Shown: piece by piece, positions 52,656 to 61,481 of the stretch | How the letters are laid out: the number at the start of each line of letters is the position of its first letter | Numbering within the stretch: the first letter of the stretch is position 1 | Source: Klebsiella terrigena | Lineage (GTDB): Bacteria; Pseudomonadota; Gammaproteobacteria; Enterobacterales; Enterobacteriaceae | Direction: 5' to 3' | Length of the DNA stretch: 64,000 nt | NCBI RefSeq assembly: GCF_006539725.1 | Contig: NZ_BJNO01000022.1 | Location: 1 to 64,000 of the forward strand | Notes under the pieces: model-generated | Databases searched by the model: none | Seen by the model: the letters and a program-made list of their open reading frames with translations, nothing else | Told to the model about the DNA's origin: nothing | Program-made: the position numbers and the translations under genes

Positions 52656-53771
52656 ATGAGCTTTATGTTGGCATTGCCGAAAATCAGCCTGCACGGCGCG
52701 GGCGCCATTGGCGATATGGTCAATCTGGTCGCCGCTAAACAGTGGGGCAAAGCGCTGATCGTCACCGACGGTCAGCTGGTGAAGCTGGGCCTGCTGGACA
52801 GCCTGTTTGCCGCGCTCGACGCACACCAGATGTGCTGGCACCTGTTTGATGAGGTGTTCCCGAACCCCACCGAAGCGCTGGTGCATAAAGGCATTTCCGC
52901 CTTCCACGATGCGCAGTGCGATTACATTATCGCCTTTGGCGGCGGCAGCCCCATCGATACCGCGAAAGCGGTTAAAATTCTCACCGCCAACCCGGCCCCT
53001 TCCACCGCCTATTCCGGCGTCGGCAAGGTGAAAAACGCCGGCGTCCCGCTGGTGGCGATAAATACCACCGCCGGAACGGCGGCGGAGATGACCAGCAATG
53101 CGGTCATCATCGATCCGAATATTATTCCGGACATCGCCGTCGATGACGCCAGCGTGATGCTGGACATCCCGGCCTCGATCACCGCGGCCACCGGAATGGA
53201 TGCCCTGACCCACGCTATCGAAGCCTTTGTCTCGGTCGGCGCCCACCCGCTCACCGATGCCAACGCCCTGGAGGCTATTCGGCTGATTAATCTGTGGCTG
53301 CCGAAAGCCGTCGATGACGGGCACAACCTTGAGGCGCGCGAGCAGATGGCGTTTGGTCAGTATCTGGCGGGCATGGCGTTCAACAGCGCCGGTCTCGGCC
53401 TGGTCCATGCGCTGGCGCATCAGCCTGGCGCGACCCACAACCTGCCCCACGGCGTATGCAACGCCATCCTGCTGCCGATCATCGAAAACTTTAACCGCCC
53501 GAACGCCGTTGCCCGCTTTGCCCGCGTGGCGCAGGCGATGGGCGTTGAGACCCGCGGCATGAGCGATGAGGCTGCCAGCATGGCGGCAATCGAGGCGATT
53601 CGCGCCCTGAGCAAACGCGTCGGCATTCCGCAGGGCTTCAGCCAGCTTGGGGTGACCAAAGCCGACATCGAAGGCTGGCTGGACAAAGCCCTCGCCGACC
53701 CGTGCGCGCCGTGCAACCCGCGAACCGCCAGCCGCGACCAGGTGCGCGAGCTCTATCTGGAGGCGTTATGA
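52656..53771 (+). CDS. fucO: Iron-type alcohol dehydrogenase, probable lactaldehyde reductase
   Basis: The 371-residue protein belongs to the iron-containing alcohol dehydrogenase family: [15 protein letters not shown] (NAD loop, about 96-110), [30 protein letters not shown] and the histidine cluster [20 protein letters not shown]. Sequence similarity looks nearer to the YiaY branch than to E. coli FucO, so the reaction is inferred from context: RhaD releases L-lactaldehyde and this gene overlaps the rhamnose mutarotase gene. AGGAGAG precedes the ATG. Another short-chain aldehyde is possible. Confidence 0.8.
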   Translation: MSFMLALPKISLHGAGAIGDMVNLVAAKQWGKALIVTDGQLVKLGLLDSLFAALDAHQMCWHLFDEVFPNPTEALVHKGISAFHDAQCDYIIAFGGGSPIDTAKAVKILTANPAPSTAYSGVGKVKNAGVPLVAINTTAGTAAEMTSNAVIIDPNIIPDIAVDDASVMLDIPASITAATGMDALTHAIEAFVSVGAHPLTDANALEAIRLINLWLPKAVDDGHNLEAREQMAFGQYLAGMAFNSAGLGLVHALAHQPGATHNLPHGVCNAILLPIIENFNRPNAVARFARVAQAMGVETRGMSDEAASMAAIEAIRALSKRVGIPQGFSQLGVTKADIEGWLDKALADPCAPCNPRTASRDQVRELYLEAL

Positions 53772-54082
53772 TCCGCAAGGCGTTTGTGATGCAGGTGAAT
53801 CCCGACGCGCACGAAGAGTATGAGCGTCGACATTCGCCCATTTGGCCGGAGCTGGAGGCGGTTCTGAAGGCGCACGGCGCGCACCGCTACGCAATCTATC
53901 TCGATAAAGCGCGCAGCCTGCTGTTCGCCACGGTGGAGATTGAATCTGAAGCCCGCTGGAACGCGGTCGCCGAAACCGAGGTCTGCCAGCGCTGGTGGCG
54001 GCATATGCGCGACGTCATGCCGGCAAATGCCGATAACAGCCCGCTTAGCGCCGAGCTGAAGCCGGTATTCTATCTGGATTAA
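53768..54082 (+). CDS. rhaM: L-rhamnose mutarotase
   Basis: RhaM interconverts alpha- and beta-L-rhamnopyranose so that the isomerase receives its preferred anomer. The ATG at 53768 ([13 protein letters not shown]) gives 104 residues as in E. coli and overlaps the dehydrogenase stop by 4 bp. Conserved residues include the catalytic His in [12 protein letters not shown] and the C-terminal [17 protein letters not shown]. It ends the rhamnose module. Confidence 0.95.
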   Translation: MIRKAFVMQVNPDAHEEYERRHSPIWPELEAVLKAHGAHRYAIYLDKARSLLFATVEIESEARWNAVAETEVCQRWWRHMRDVMPANADNSPLSAELKPVFYLD

Positions 54083-54089
54083 ATCCCCG

Positions 54090-54128
54090 GCGGCCCCGCC
54101 GGAACAGGTTTAGCGGGGCCGCTTTTAC
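54090..54128. terminator. Terminator between rhaM and the porin gene
   Basis: CGGCCCCGC pairs with GCGGGGCCG across a 13-nt loop, followed by CTTTTACGG. It lies between the convergent rhaM and porin genes. Confidence 0.6.
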
Positions 54129-54133
54129 GGTCT

Positions 54134-55513
54134 TCAGAAGAAGTATTTAAAGCGCACGCGCGCGCCGTAGCGGTCGTCGTCATCGCTCTTATTGGCCTGC
54201 ACATCGCTATCAAGAATGGAGTAGTAGGCCCCGAGATAGATATTAAAGTTCTGCATATTCATTACGTTCGGGATTTGATACGAGGCGTGGAAGGTATGAA
54301 TATTGTAGGTCCCCTCATCCTTAATCCAGCAGTCGTTATCGCAGATCACCCCGTCATAGTCGTTGATTTTGTTATGGGCGTAGATATAGCCCAGCTCAAA
54401 GCGCTGCCATAGCGCGTTAACCCCGGCGGTGAAGTCTTTTTCGTTGTTGGCATCCATATACGCGGTGTTCACGTTCACCACCACCCCATCGGCCGGATTG
54501 GTTTTCAGGCCGTTCCACGTCATGGTCAGGCCGTAGCCGGTACGATCGGACTGATCGACAAACTCTCCCCGCGCGTTGCTATAGCCGTAGGCGTTTTTCA
54601 CCACGTTCGACTCCATCGCCGCGGCGACGGAGAGTTCATCTTTCGCCCACGAGACAACCGGGCGCAGGTAGGCGACGTTCTTTTTCTGCTCCATGTCGCG
54701 GCCGTGGTAGTCACCGCCGTCATACAGGGAGGTGCCGTCCTCCAGCAGCGTATTCAGCTCGAAGTACCAGTTATCCAGCTGCTTGCTGAGCAGGAAGTTA
54801 CCGCCCGCGTCGGATCGCCCGCGTCCCTCTTTCATCATGTAAATATAGCCGTGACCGTCGCTGTAGAGATCGTTGGCGGTATTACCCGAATGTTCGACGA
54901 AGGTATCCTGGTTCAGCGGGAACATGTCATAGGCTTCAAAGCGGCCAACTTTTATCTTCCAGTCCTTCTCCTGACCGAAGAAGAAGGCGGCATCGTCAAG
55001 GTTCATTGAGCCGGTCATATCGGCCAGCGGTTGAATCGAGAAGCCGGCAAAATAGCCGTTGCTCATGGTGCGGATGCCGTCAAAGCCCAGCAGAATGCGG
55101 CCGTTTAAATCCCAGTTATCGTAGGTCGGGTCGCTGCCAACATCGGCGTTGGTCATCGCCAGCAAGCCGTGCTTGCTCTCCGCGTCCATGTTGAACTCAA
55201 CGTCACCGTAGATCTTCAGATCGCCATAGCCGGAGAGCTTAAGCTCCGGCGCGGTAATATTCTTTTTGCTCTCCTCGACCACCGCGACGCTTTTTACCGC
55301 AACGGTCGGTTGCGCCAGCGCAATAGCGGTGCGCTGTTTCTCCTGTAATTCTCGCACCTGGCCTTCCGCCACCGTAGCCCGGCTTTCCGCCGCGGCCAGC
55401 CGCGCTTCCAGCTGTTCCATACGCTGTTCAAGCGTCAGAGAATTATTTTTAGCAACTGCCGAACTTGCCATCAAACATAAACTCATCGCTAAGGCTATCG
55501 TCTTTTTATTCAT
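54134..55513 (-). CDS. RafY/ScrY-type outer-membrane glycoporin
   Basis: The ATG at 55513 (MNKKTIALAMSLCLMASSAVA) gives 459 residues with a clear signal peptide. A predicted coiled coil follows (LEQRMEQLEARLAAAESRATVAEG-type heptads, about 25-55) and then a beta-barrel ending in an aromatic pair (FKYFF). This architecture matches sucrose/raffinose porins ScrY and RafY, which pass oligosaccharides too large for general porins. It is the last gene of the alpha-galactoside operon. A cysteine pair, CDNDC, near residue 400 may form a loop disulfide. Confidence 0.82.
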   Translation of the reverse strand: MNKKTIALAMSLCLMASSAVAKNNSLTLEQRMEQLEARLAAAESRATVAEGQVRELQEKQRTAIALAQPTVAVKSVAVVEESKKNITAPELKLSGYGDLKIYGDVEFNMDAESKHGLLAMTNADVGSDPTYDNWDLNGRILLGFDGIRTMSNGYFAGFSIQPLADMTGSMNLDDAAFFFGQEKDWKIKVGRFEAYDMFPLNQDTFVEHSGNTANDLYSDGHGYIYMMKEGRGRSDAGGNFLLSKQLDNWYFELNTLLEDGTSLYDGGDYHGRDMEQKKNVAYLRPVVSWAKDELSVAAAMESNVVKNAYGYSNARGEFVDQSDRTGYGLTMTWNGLKTNPADGVVVNVNTAYMDANNEKDFTAGVNALWQRFELGYIYAHNKINDYDGVICDNDCWIKDEGTYNIHTFHASYQIPNVMNMQNFNIYLGAYYSILDSDVQANKSDDDDRYGARVRFKYFF

Positions 55514-55619
55514 TGTTATTTTCCGGAGGTAACGGGGAGATAAGGTGAGTGAATAACCCACCTTTCTATCTTCATTATTTTTATAGGGAAACGAGTGCTA
55601 ATTAATATGTGACTTATGT

Positions 55620-56213
55620 TTATTGGCCGGTATATAACTGATGTTTATTTTTATCCTCATCGGTAATATTTCTTAATACCCGGCAGGGCACCCCGGCGGC
55701 AACAACGTTCGGTGGAATCGAGCGATTAACCACGCTGCCGGCGCCAATCACCGAGTTTTTACCAATGGTAACGCCGGGATTAATAATCACCCCGGAGCCC
55801 AGCCAGACGCCATCCTCAATAATCACCGGCAGAGAGAACTGCTGCTGCGTGTGGCGCAGATCCGGATGCACCGGATGACCGGCGGTAGAGATCGTCACGT
55901 TCGGTGCGAACATCACGTTATTGCCGATAATAATCTCCGCGTCATCCACCAGCGTCAGGTTGAAGTTTGCGTAGAAGTTATCGCCAATAGTGGTGTGAGT
56001 TCCGTAAGCAAGATTGATCGGCGGCTCAATCCAGCACTGTTTACCCACGCTCGCAAACATGCGCTGGATAATATCCTCTCTTAGCTCCTGACCGAATGGG
56101 TGCGAGTGGTTATATTCATAGGCCCGCACCTTTGCCATTAGCCGCTCCTCCGGCAGCCCGTAGCCGCCATCAGTATATAATTCACCGCTGTTCATTCTTT
56201 TTTTAATATCCAT
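55620..56213 (-). CDS. LacA/Maa-like sugar O-acetyltransferase
   Basis: This hexapeptide-repeat protein of 197 residues (ATG at 56213, MDIKKRMNSGELY) resembles galactoside and maltose O-acetyltransferases: EYNHSHPFGQELRE, YANFNLTLVDDAEIIIGNNV, the catalytic His in STAGHPVHPDLR and the left-handed helix VIINPGVTIGKNSVIGAGSVV. A weak GTG start 10 codons upstream is possible. It lies between the LacY-type permease and the porin, in the position of the lac operon acetyltransferase. It may detoxify non-metabolised galactosides; its substrate is unknown. Confidence 0.85.
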   Translation of the reverse strand: MDIKKRMNSGELYTDGGYGLPEERLMAKVRAYEYNHSHPFGQELREDIIQRMFASVGKQCWIEPPINLAYGTHTTIGDNFYANFNLTLVDDAEIIIGNNVMFAPNVTISTAGHPVHPDLRHTQQQFSLPVIIEDGVWLGSGVIINPGVTIGKNSVIGAGSVVNRSIPPNVVAAGVPCRVLRNITDEDKNKHQLYTGQ

Positions 56214-56273
56214 AGTCAATATGTTCTCCCGTTTATTCAGCACATCCCTGTGAGAATTTATTCTGTTAATTGA

Positions 56274-57539
56274 TCAAATGGTCATTGCTTTATTACTGAC
56301 GCTGCCGGGCGCGGACTTCCCTGAAAGCGTAAAGGCCGATATTAAGGTGACGGAGAGCGCAATACCGCCGAGGATCATATAGGTCTCCTGGAAACCGATC
56401 CGGTCATACATATTGCCGGCAAATGCGGAGAGGAAAATCGCCGCTACCTGTTTGGAAAACTGGAAGCCCACCAGATAAATCGTCGCCGACAGCCGGACGT
56501 CAAATACGCCGGTAATATATTTAAACGCCCCCACCAGCAGGAACGGCACTTCCAGGGCGTGGAGCATCTTCAGCGCCACCACCTCCGCCGCCGTGGTGGC
56601 GAAGGATGAGCCGATCATCCGCGCCGCCATCACCATCCCGGCAATCAGCAGGGTGTTCTTCGCACCGATGCGGTTAATAATCCACGGCGAGCTGAACATA
56701 ATGATAGCGTTGCAAATCTCCCCGGCGGTGGTCGCAAAACCAAAGGCGCGGGTACCCGATTCCGGCGTAGCGAAGAAGGATTTAAAGAAGGTGGCAAACT
56801 GCTGATCGAAGACGTCGTATACGCACGCCACGCCGACCACATACAGAATAAACATCCACATTTTGCGCTGGCGGAACATCCGCAGGGCGCTTTTTAAATC
56901 CACCGATGGGCGATTCGCGCCCAAAGAATCCATGACCTGAGCGGCCTGGCTGGCCTGCGGTTTCGCGATAGCCACCAGCACCACCAGCAGCAGCGCGGCG
57001 GCCGATCCCATCCAGAATACCCACTCGGGATTGACGCTAAACAGCATTCCCGCGGTCGTCGCGCACAGCGCCCAGCCAAGGCAGCCAAAGGTTCGCGCTT
57101 TACCGTACTCAAACCCGCTGTTGCGGCTGATGCGTTCGATATAGGCTTCCATCGCGCCGGCGCCGGCGGAGAACACGAAACCAATATAGGCGCCCCCGCT
57201 TAATGCCCCCAGCCAGATATTGGTTTTCAGCAGCGGCGCAAAAACATAGAGGAAGAACGGCGCAATCAGCACCAGCAAAATCGTCACGATCCACATCAGG
57301 TGTTTTTTCAGCCCCAGCTTATCGGAGATCACCCCCAGAACGGGCTGGAAGCAGATCGCAAACAGGGAAAGGCTGGAAAAAACGATGCCGGTCTCGGTTT
57401 TATTCAGGCCAATAACGTCCGACAGCCAGATCGGCAGGAACGGGAAGCAGGTGGCCATAATGAAAAAGTAGAGAAAAAAGAACAGGCCGAAAATCCAGAA
57501 GTTAGGGTTGTTTTTGTGGGTACAGGCAGTCGGGTTCAT
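56274..57539 (-). CDS. rafB: LacY-family alpha-galactoside permease (RafB-like)
   Basis: The 421-residue protein is a 12-helix MFS oligosaccharide:proton symporter. The ATG at 57539 has GAGGAA 6 nt before it; 51 upstream in-frame codons lie within rafA and are left out. LacY-family signatures are FWIFGLFFFLYFFIMATCFPFLP, LFAICFQPVLGVISDKLG, a glutamate in GAGAMEAYIERISR (Glu126-like), FGKA-type loop YGKARTFGCLGWA, and a helix X segment with HALEVPFLLVGAFKY. Length and context fit RafB, which imports raffinose and melibiose. Confidence 0.88.
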   Translation of the reverse strand: MNPTACTHKNNPNFWIFGLFFFLYFFIMATCFPFLPIWLSDVIGLNKTETGIVFSSLSLFAICFQPVLGVISDKLGLKKHLMWIVTILLVLIAPFFLYVFAPLLKTNIWLGALSGGAYIGFVFSAGAGAMEAYIERISRNSGFEYGKARTFGCLGWALCATTAGMLFSVNPEWVFWMGSAAALLLVVLVAIAKPQASQAAQVMDSLGANRPSVDLKSALRMFRQRKMWMFILYVVGVACVYDVFDQQFATFFKSFFATPESGTRAFGFATTAGEICNAIIMFSSPWIINRIGAKNTLLIAGMVMAARMIGSSFATTAAEVVALKMLHALEVPFLLVGAFKYITGVFDVRLSATIYLVGFQFSKQVAAIFLSAFAGNMYDRIGFQETYMILGGIALSVTLISAFTLSGKSAPGSVSNKAMTI

Positions 57540-57580
57540 TTTATATTCCTCAGTCAGGGCCGCCTGGCGGCCCGTCACCA

Positions 57581-59704
57581 TTACACGCGTTGCAGGCCAA
57601 TCAAAATGGCGCTTTCCGGATCGAGGATTGGCAGCGCCAGCCCCGCCTGCTGTAGCCACTCGCCGCTCACCGTTTGCGGGGTCACCATCCATTCCGGCAG
57701 CTTACGCATGGTATGACCGCCCTCTCCCGTAATCTGAATATCCGGGTGATCGAGCAGCGTAACCTGATAGCGGGCGCCCGCCTCCAGCCCCGCAACGCGC
57801 AGCGGCGCCATCAGGGTGTAATCCGGCATCGCCAGCTGGCTGACGAGGAAAATCGCCTGGCTCTTATCTTCGCTGACCACGCCGTGCGCCAGCGTGGTGA
57901 CGTCCGGCATATCCATACGCCACTGCACGCCGTGATGAATAACGCCGCGCCACTGCTTATGCAGCGCGGCATACTTGCGGTAGCCCGCGCGCTCCTGTTC
58001 GTCGGCGCTCACCGGATCCAGCTCCAGCCCCATATGGCCAAACAGCGCGGTCAGGCCACGAAAGGCGATGCTGTGCTGGCGGAAGGTAGCGTGGCAGTGG
58101 CGGTTGCCGATATGCGCGCCCATCACCTCCGGCGGGAAGAAATAGCTCATGCCGCGCTGGATAGTGTTGCGCTCCAGGGCATCGTTGTTGTCGGAAGCCC
58201 AGAAGCGATGGCTGCGCTTCAGCACCTCATAATCGATGCGTCCGCCGCCGGAGGAGCAGGATTCAAATTCGATATGCGGGAAGCGGGCAACCAGCGCGTC
58301 CAGCAGACGATAAAACTGGCGGGTCTGCGCATCGGCGGCGGCTTTACCGTTATGGCCCGGCTGCACCAGCTCGCGGTTCATATCCCACTTCACATAATCC
58401 ACGGCGTGCTCGCCCAGCAGCCAGTTCATCCGCTCCAGCAGATAGTCAAAGGCCTGCGGAATATTGAGGTTCAGGACGTACTGATGGCGGCCGGTCAGCG
58501 GCGTATAGCCCGGCAGGGCCAGCACCCAGTCAGGGTGGGCGCGGAAAAGGTCCGAATCCGGATTGATCATTTCCGGCTCAACCCAGATGCCAAACTCCAT
58601 GCCCAGCGACTTCACGTGGTCGATAACCGGCGTCAGCCCGTTGGGGTACTTTTGCTCATCCAGATACCAGTCGCCGAGCGCCGCCCAGTCGTCGTTGCGC
58701 CCTTTGAACCAGCCGTCGTCAATGATGAAGCGCTCGACGCCAAGCTCCGCCGCCTCGTCCGCCATGCGCATGATGTACTGCGGGTCATGATTGAAATAGA
58801 TCCCCTCCCAGGTATTGAGATGCACCGGGCGCGGCTTGTTATCCGGGAAGCGCACGATCTGCTCGCGCAGGTAGCGATGAAACTGCTGGCTCATGCCGTT
58901 CAGACCCTGCGCCGAATAGCTGGCGTACAGCGACGGCGTCCACAGGGTTTCGCCTTCGGCCAGCGCCATCTCCCCCGGTAAATAGAGCGCTTCCGCCTGC
59001 AGATAGCGGCGGCCATCGGTTTTTACCTCAGCACGCAGGCGGTGGTTGCCGCTCCAGCCAAGGTGCACTCCCCACACTTCGCCCTGCATCTCGCTAAAGG
59101 CGGTGCTGCCGGTAATCAGCGCCGGGAAATGCTCGTGGGAGGTGCGCCCGCGGCGGTTTTCCAGCACGAAGCTGTCGTGATCGAGGACCAGCCGATGCGG
59201 CTGAAACTCGCGGATCCAGCGGCCGTGAAAAGCCATCACTTCGCGGGCGCGTTCGGCAACCGGCAGCGTGACCGCAAGCCGGTCCACCTGCCAGGGCTGC
59301 GCGCGCAGGTTGGTCAGACCGTGGCGAACGCTGAGCACGCCGCTGCTATCGAGCACAATTTCGCTACGCAGGCGCAGCCCGGCGTGCGGGTCCTCGCTGA
59401 TAATGGTTAGGCTTTGCCCGTCCTGTACGACCTCGGCGGTGGCAAACAGCGGCGAGCCGTCCAACCCCTGGCGATGCCCTTCAATCCCAGGCGCGCCAAA
59501 CAGCCCGTGACCCAGCTCGGCCATCAGCGTTACGGGGGAATCGACGTCCAGGCGACCGTTAGCCACCGGGCGCGTCAGGCTGGCCGCATCCTGCGGCGAA
59601 AAATGGCTTAAATGCGGCCCCCAGTAGATAATTTCGGCAAACGGATGGGTTTTGATTACCACATCGGCCCCTGCGCTTTGCAGGCGTACAATCGAATCAG
59701 ACAT
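57581..59704 (-). CDS. rafA: Alpha-galactosidase, GH36 family (RafA-like)
   Basis: This cytoplasmic enzyme removes alpha-1,6-galactose from raffinose and melibiose. The ATG at 59704 (MSDSIVRLQS) follows GGAG by 8 nt and gives 707 residues, one less than plasmid RafA as I recall it. The N-terminal beta-sandwich is followed by a TIM barrel. The nucleophile is in VDYVKWDMNREL and the acid/base in HRFWASDNNDAL; ESCSSGGGRIDYE is the third GH36 signature. Twin palindromes 38 bp upstream are probably the RafR operators. The product's fructose-containing remainder (sucrose) would need a separate enzyme because no invertase gene is here. Confidence 0.92.
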   Translation of the reverse strand: MSDSIVRLQSAGADVVIKTHPFAEIIYWGPHLSHFSPQDAASLTRPVANGRLDVDSPVTLMAELGHGLFGAPGIEGHRQGLDGSPLFATAEVVQDGQSLTIISEDPHAGLRLRSEIVLDSSGVLSVRHGLTNLRAQPWQVDRLAVTLPVAERAREVMAFHGRWIREFQPHRLVLDHDSFVLENRRGRTSHEHFPALITGSTAFSEMQGEVWGVHLGWSGNHRLRAEVKTDGRRYLQAEALYLPGEMALAEGETLWTPSLYASYSAQGLNGMSQQFHRYLREQIVRFPDNKPRPVHLNTWEGIYFNHDPQYIMRMADEAAELGVERFIIDDGWFKGRNDDWAALGDWYLDEQKYPNGLTPVIDHVKSLGMEFGIWVEPEMINPDSDLFRAHPDWVLALPGYTPLTGRHQYVLNLNIPQAFDYLLERMNWLLGEHAVDYVKWDMNRELVQPGHNGKAAADAQTRQFYRLLDALVARFPHIEFESCSSGGGRIDYEVLKRSHRFWASDNNDALERNTIQRGMSYFFPPEVMGAHIGNRHCHATFRQHSIAFRGLTALFGHMGLELDPVSADEQERAGYRKYAALHKQWRGVIHHGVQWRMDMPDVTTLAHGVVSEDKSQAIFLVSQLAMPDYTLMAPLRVAGLEAGARYQVTLLDHPDIQITGEGGHTMRKLPEWMVTPQTVSGEWLQQAGLALPILDPESAILIGLQRV

Positions 59705-59741
59705 CAGACATCTCCACAGCAAGGAATGCCTTACTGTTGAT

Positions 59742-59776
59742 CCGAAACGTTTCGGGTAACAACCAAAACGTTTCGG
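59742..59776. promoter_or_regulatory. Twin RafR-type operators upstream of rafA
   Basis: CCGAAACGTTTCGG (59742-59755) is a perfect 14-bp palindrome. A second, CCAAAACGTTTCGG (59763-59776), differs at one base. Their centres are 21 bp apart, two helical turns. On the minus strand TTGTTA lies between them and could be the -35. The same two-operator layout is known for RafR on the plasmid raf operon. Confidence 0.88.
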
Positions 59777-59817
59777 ATTCGTGATCGAGTGCAGAAATTA
59801 GCGTAGCGGGAAGGAAA

Positions 59818-60813
59818 TCAGGCGGTGTCGCCGGGAATAAATTCGGGCTGCCAGAGCACCTGCAGGGAGGAAAGATCGTCGCCGGCAATCAGCCGACGGA
59901 CCATGCCGGCGATCTGGCGGCCAACGCCCTGGCGAGTGGATTGGATCACCGCCGCCACCGGGGTTTCAATGATGCTGTCCTGCGGCAGTCCGTCGTAAAC
60001 CACCAGCGACACGCGATTATCGCCGGTCAGGCGCCCCAGCTGGGATAGCGCCATCGCCGCGCCGTCGCCGTGGGTATTACAGTCGGTCACGATCGCCGTG
60101 GGCGGTTCCGGCAAACGCAGCAGCTCCATCGTCGCCTGATAGCCACCGCGGCGGGTTGGCGGCACGCTGCGCAGCCAGGTATCCGCTAATCCGGCCTCGC
60201 GCAGCGCCTGCAGATAGCCGTTGCGGCGCTGGGTGATAAACGCCTGATTGTTATTTTCGCTCAGCAGCGCGATGCGCCGATGCCCCTGGCTAATCAAATG
60301 GCGGGTCGCACGCCAGGTTCCGGCCTGATTATCAAAATCAAACCAGGCATAGGGCTGCGGCAGCCGGCTGCGACCAAGGGCGAGGAAAGGGAAGCCGGAG
60401 GAGAGCAGCTGCGTCAGGCGGGGGTCGTCATCCAGGGTATGAGCGACAATCAGCGCATCGACCCGCCGGCTCTGGACCATTCGCATATAGCCGTGCTTGT
60501 CCGCCTGCTCATCGTCGGCAATCAGCAGTAAATCAATCTCATAGCGCGACAGCTCGTGGCTAATTTCGCCGACCATGTCGAGAAATACGTTGTTATTCAG
60601 CGGGGCCGGGCTGATGGGAAAAACCAGACCCACGGCGTCAATTTTGCCCATTTTAAGGCGTCGCGCAAAGGTATTGGGTCGATAGCCACGGCGCTGCGCT
60701 TCCGCCTCCACGCGGGCGCGCGTCTCCTGCGACACGTCGTCATAACCGTTCAGCGCGCGGCTGACGGTCGTTACCGAGATTCCAAGTTCTTTAGCAATAG
60801 CTTTCAGCGACAT
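59818..60813 (-). CDS. rafR: LacI-family repressor of the alpha-galactoside operon (RafR-like)
   Basis: This 331-residue LacI-family protein has an N-terminal helix-turn-helix SLKAIAKELGISVTTVSRAL and hinge, then a periplasmic-binding-protein-like ligand domain (IDAVGLVFPISPAPLNNNVF and AIVTDCNTHGDGAAMALSQL). It is upstream of and co-oriented with rafA, with the twin operators between, so it likely represses rafA-rafB and is relieved by melibiose or raffinose. The CCGAAACGTTTCGG operators are of the kind LacI-family HTHs with TTVSRAL bind. Confidence 0.87.
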   Translation of the reverse strand: MSLKAIAKELGISVTTVSRALNGYDDVSQETRARVEAEAQRRGYRPNTFARRLKMGKIDAVGLVFPISPAPLNNNVFLDMVGEISHELSRYEIDLLLIADDEQADKHGYMRMVQSRRVDALIVAHTLDDDPRLTQLLSSGFPFLALGRSRLPQPYAWFDFDNQAGTWRATRHLISQGHRRIALLSENNNQAFITQRRNGYLQALREAGLADTWLRSVPPTRRGGYQATMELLRLPEPPTAIVTDCNTHGDGAAMALSQLGRLTGDNRVSLVVYDGLPQDSIIETPVAAVIQSTRQGVGRQIAGMVRRLIAGDDLSSLQVLWQPEFIPGDTA

Positions 60814-60908
60814 ACGTATCCCAGTCGGCGGTGGAGGAAACGGCTAGTGTCCCGCAATACGGGCGGGACGTCCAGCGGGAGCGGCGCGGTCATCCCCGCA
60901 ATAAAACG

Positions 60909-61457
60909 CTAGCTTTGCTCAGCCACCAGAATCGCCTGGGTATCCGGCTCCAGCGCCTGGAAGAGATGTTCCCGATCGGCGGGGTAACAGATGTAGTCCC
61001 CGGCGCCCAGCTCTTCCGGCGCTTCGGTCAGGCCCACGCGCGCGCGGCCCTGGGTGACAATAATATGCTCTATCGATCCCGGCGGGTGCGGGTGAGAAAC
61101 ACGGTCAGCCCCCGGCTGGGTCAGCAGTAAATAGATATCGCGGCGGGCGCCGGGCGGGCAGGCCGCCAGCAGAATAGCCTGATAGTGGGCCTGCTCAGCC
61201 ACCACCTTGGTCCCTTCCCCGCGACGCAGCACCTGCGTTTTTTGCGCCTGCGGCTCCAGCAGCCGGGCGAACGGAATATCGAGCGCGACGCAAAGCGACC
61301 AGAGCGTCTCGAGGCTGGGGTTACCGTTGCCTGACTCCAGCTGCGATAGCGTCGATTTGGCAATACCGGCCCGGCGCGCGACTTCCGCCAGCGAGAGCCC
61401 GGTGCGCGAGCGCTCGCGTACCAGACTCCGGGCAATCAGACTAATTGGCTGTGTCAT
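60909..61457 (-). CDS. XRE-family regulator with C-terminal cupin domain
   Basis: This 182-residue protein has an N-terminal lambda-repressor-like helix-turn-helix (GLSLAEVARRAGIAKSTLSQ, about 20-39) and a C-terminal cupin (HPHPPGSIEHIIVTQGRARV and GAGDYICYPADREH). Such regulators often sense a small molecule and control an adjacent exporter. It is divergent from azlC-azlD with a 100-bp region full of repeats between, so it probably regulates them. The ligand is unknown; branched-chain amino acids are a reasonable guess from the neighbour only. Confidence 0.85.
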   Translation of the reverse strand: MTQPISLIARSLVRERSRTGLSLAEVARRAGIAKSTLSQLESGNGNPSLETLWSLCVALDIPFARLLEPQAQKTQVLRRGEGTKVVAEQAHYQAILLAACPPGARRDIYLLLTQPGADRVSHPHPPGSIEHIIVTQGRARVGLTEAPEELGAGDYICYPADREHLFQALEPDTQAILVAEQS

Positions 61458-61481
61458 TCACGGCTCCGCGTTTTTTATATA

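Noticed and set aside
52335-53450. Long open frame (371 codons) on the minus strand opposite the permease and alcohol dehydrogenase genes
   Set aside because: It is antisense to well-supported genes, shows no domain, and its composition follows from the codon bias of the coding strand.
57674-58981. Long open frame (435 codons) on the plus strand opposite rafA
   Set aside because: It is a shadow of the GH36 gene; the sequence is rich in R, A and H as expected for an antisense frame, with no recognisable motif or ribosome-binding site.
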